Assembly: GCA_013373005.1 (NCBI GenBank)
Contig: JABXIP010000068.1
Location: forward strand, 1-17,114
Source of the DNA: Cytophagia bacterium
GTDB taxonomy: Bacteria; Bacteroidota; Bacteroidia; Cytophagales; Cyclobacteriaceae
Length of the DNA stretch: 17,114 nucleotides
Direction: 5' to 3'
The notes beneath the pieces are model-generated. The model saw only the letters and a list, made by a program, of their open reading frames with translations. It was not told the origin of the DNA and did no database searches. Of this stretch, positions 16,624 through 17,114 are shown piece by piece. Made by a program: the position numbers and the translations under genes. Numbering within the stretch: the first letter of the stretch is position 1; each line of letters begins with the position of its first letter.

Positions 16624-16659
16624 AAACAAAGAAGCCGCTTCAAATGAAGCGGCTTCTTT
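16622..16659 (-). terminator. Rho-independent terminator after the second SusD-like gene
   Basis: A perfect 14-bp stem (16628-16641 with 16646-16659, 4-nt loop) is followed on the minus strand by GTTTTTA. It lies 22 nt after the stop codon of the minus-strand SusD-like gene. The hairpin could also stop plus-strand transcripts, though the plus-side tail is poor in T. Confidence 0.88.
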
Positions 16660-16681
16660 CATATTATAATTGGTTTATGGA

Positions 16682-17114
16682 TTATCTCCAACCACCGTTA
16701 GATCCGTTAACACCATCCTGACCGTCAGGTCCACCGAAAGTGTAGAATGGTCTGTCAGTACCAATTGTCTCTAGGATAGAGTAAGGTACTGGCCAGTGTA
16801 GAGGAGTACCAGCTTGTAGCAAATCGTTCTTTCTCATTTCAAAGAAAGTCTGACCTGGGCTGATGTTCCAAAGCTCCACATTTCTCTCATGGTGAATTGC
16901 ATCCATTACCTCAGATTGAGTTGGAGCAACCGGAGGAAGTTGACCTCTAGTAACTCTGGTACCTGCATTAATAATTGCAGCAGCACCTGCCAAGTCACCT
17001 CTTCTGGCTCTTGCTTCAGCTCTGATCATATCAATCTCAGCAGCAGCAATGTTTGGATACACAGTAGTGTAAGTACCAATGTGGCTGTCATATCTGCTAT
17101 GTCTGTAAGCAGAG
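16682..17114 (-). CDS. SusD/RagB-family outer-membrane lipoprotein, C-terminal part (cut by window edge)
   Basis: The frame is open to the right edge, so the N-terminus lies outside the window; the GTG at 17060-17062 is not a real start because coding sequence continues upstream (RHSRYDSHIGTYTT). The visible 144 residues match the SusD C-terminal region: AAAEIDMIRAEARARRGDLAGAAAIIN (helix with the AEA motif), EVMDAIHHERNVELWNISPGQTFFEMRKNDLL (the ERxxEL segment), and PLHWPVPYSILETIG (the P-I-P segment). The final 20 residues are Gly/Asp/Asn-rich (GGPDGQDGVNGSNGGWR), an unusual tail. It is the last gene of a second Sus-type operon whose SusC should lie to the right. Confidence 0.88.
   Translation of the reverse strand, partial: SAYRHSRYDSHIGTYTTVYPNIAAAEIDMIRAEARARRGDLAGAAAIINAGTRVTRGQLPPVAPTQSEVMDAIHHERNVELWNISPGQTFFEMRKNDLLQAGTPLHWPVPYSILETIGTDRPFYTFGGPDGQDGVNGSNGGWR

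Larger units (their letters stand above)
15994..16681. other. 688-bp AT-rich gap between two Sus loci
   Basis: No confident gene is present. From left to right it holds the susC leader with the shared element at 16067-16095, a very AT-rich stretch (about 16100-16380), a possible plus-strand promoter (16339-16369), a stop-interrupted plus-strand reading frame (16387-16623), and a perfect hairpin (16628-16659). No transposase, direct repeat or tRNA is visible. Confidence 0.7.

Overview
The window reads as a chromosome segment of a Gram-negative Bacteroidota bacterium, most likely of the Cytophagales type. Evidence: two SusC/SusD-type outer-membrane loci, an LPS-heptose epimerase, promoters fitting the Bacteroidota primary-sigma pattern TTG-N19-TAnnTTTG, weak or absent Shine-Dalgarno sequences, and Bacteroidota-like versions of Rel, trigger factor, ClpP and ClpX. 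The genus cannot be fixed from the sequence alone.

Left part (1-4559, all minus strand): reading in the direction of transcription, a bifunctional (p)ppGpp synthetase/hydrolase (rel), a Fur-family regulator that has lost its usual CxxC zinc site, a STAS-domain anti-sigma-factor-antagonist-like protein, and adenylosuccinate synthase (purA), closed by a strong terminator at 176-202. Fur, STAS and purA are packed with a 1-nt overlap and a 12-nt gap. Rel lies 50 nt upstream, and a candidate internal promoter sits before fur. A further candidate promoter at 80-109 faces out of the left edge.

Middle (4618-8189, plus strand): tRNA-Leu(UAG) with a textbook promoter and its own terminator, then trigger factor (tig, UUG start), clpP and clpX. 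This is a protein folding and degradation cluster in which clpP and clpX are 4 nt apart. A perfect 8-copy tandem repeat of GTTCGAT begins on the last base of the clpX stop codon.

Right part (8243-17114, all annotated genes minus strand): a pterin synthase of the PTPS/QueD family, ADP-heptose epimerase (rfaD/hldD), a small lipoprotein that is only a TonB-receptor plug domain, and a three-gene operon susC-like, susD-like, unknown lipoprotein. After a 688-bp AT-rich gap comes the 3' end of a second SusD-like gene, cut by the window edge and followed by a perfect 14-bp hairpin terminator. SusC is expected to import a ligand captured by the SusD-like lipoprotein; nothing in the window reveals the ligand, since no glycoside hydrolase or peptidase is present.

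Most of the window is ordinary housekeeping sequence. The points most worth a second look are the isolated plug lipoprotein and the 29-30-bp element shared between its upstream region and that of the susC-like gene, the zinc-site-less Fur protein in the rel-purA cluster, the heptamer repeat on the clpX stop codon, and a possible plus-strand transcript or broken lipoprotein gene in the gap between the two Sus loci. I found no CRISPR array, insertion sequence, phage gene or clearly new multigene system.
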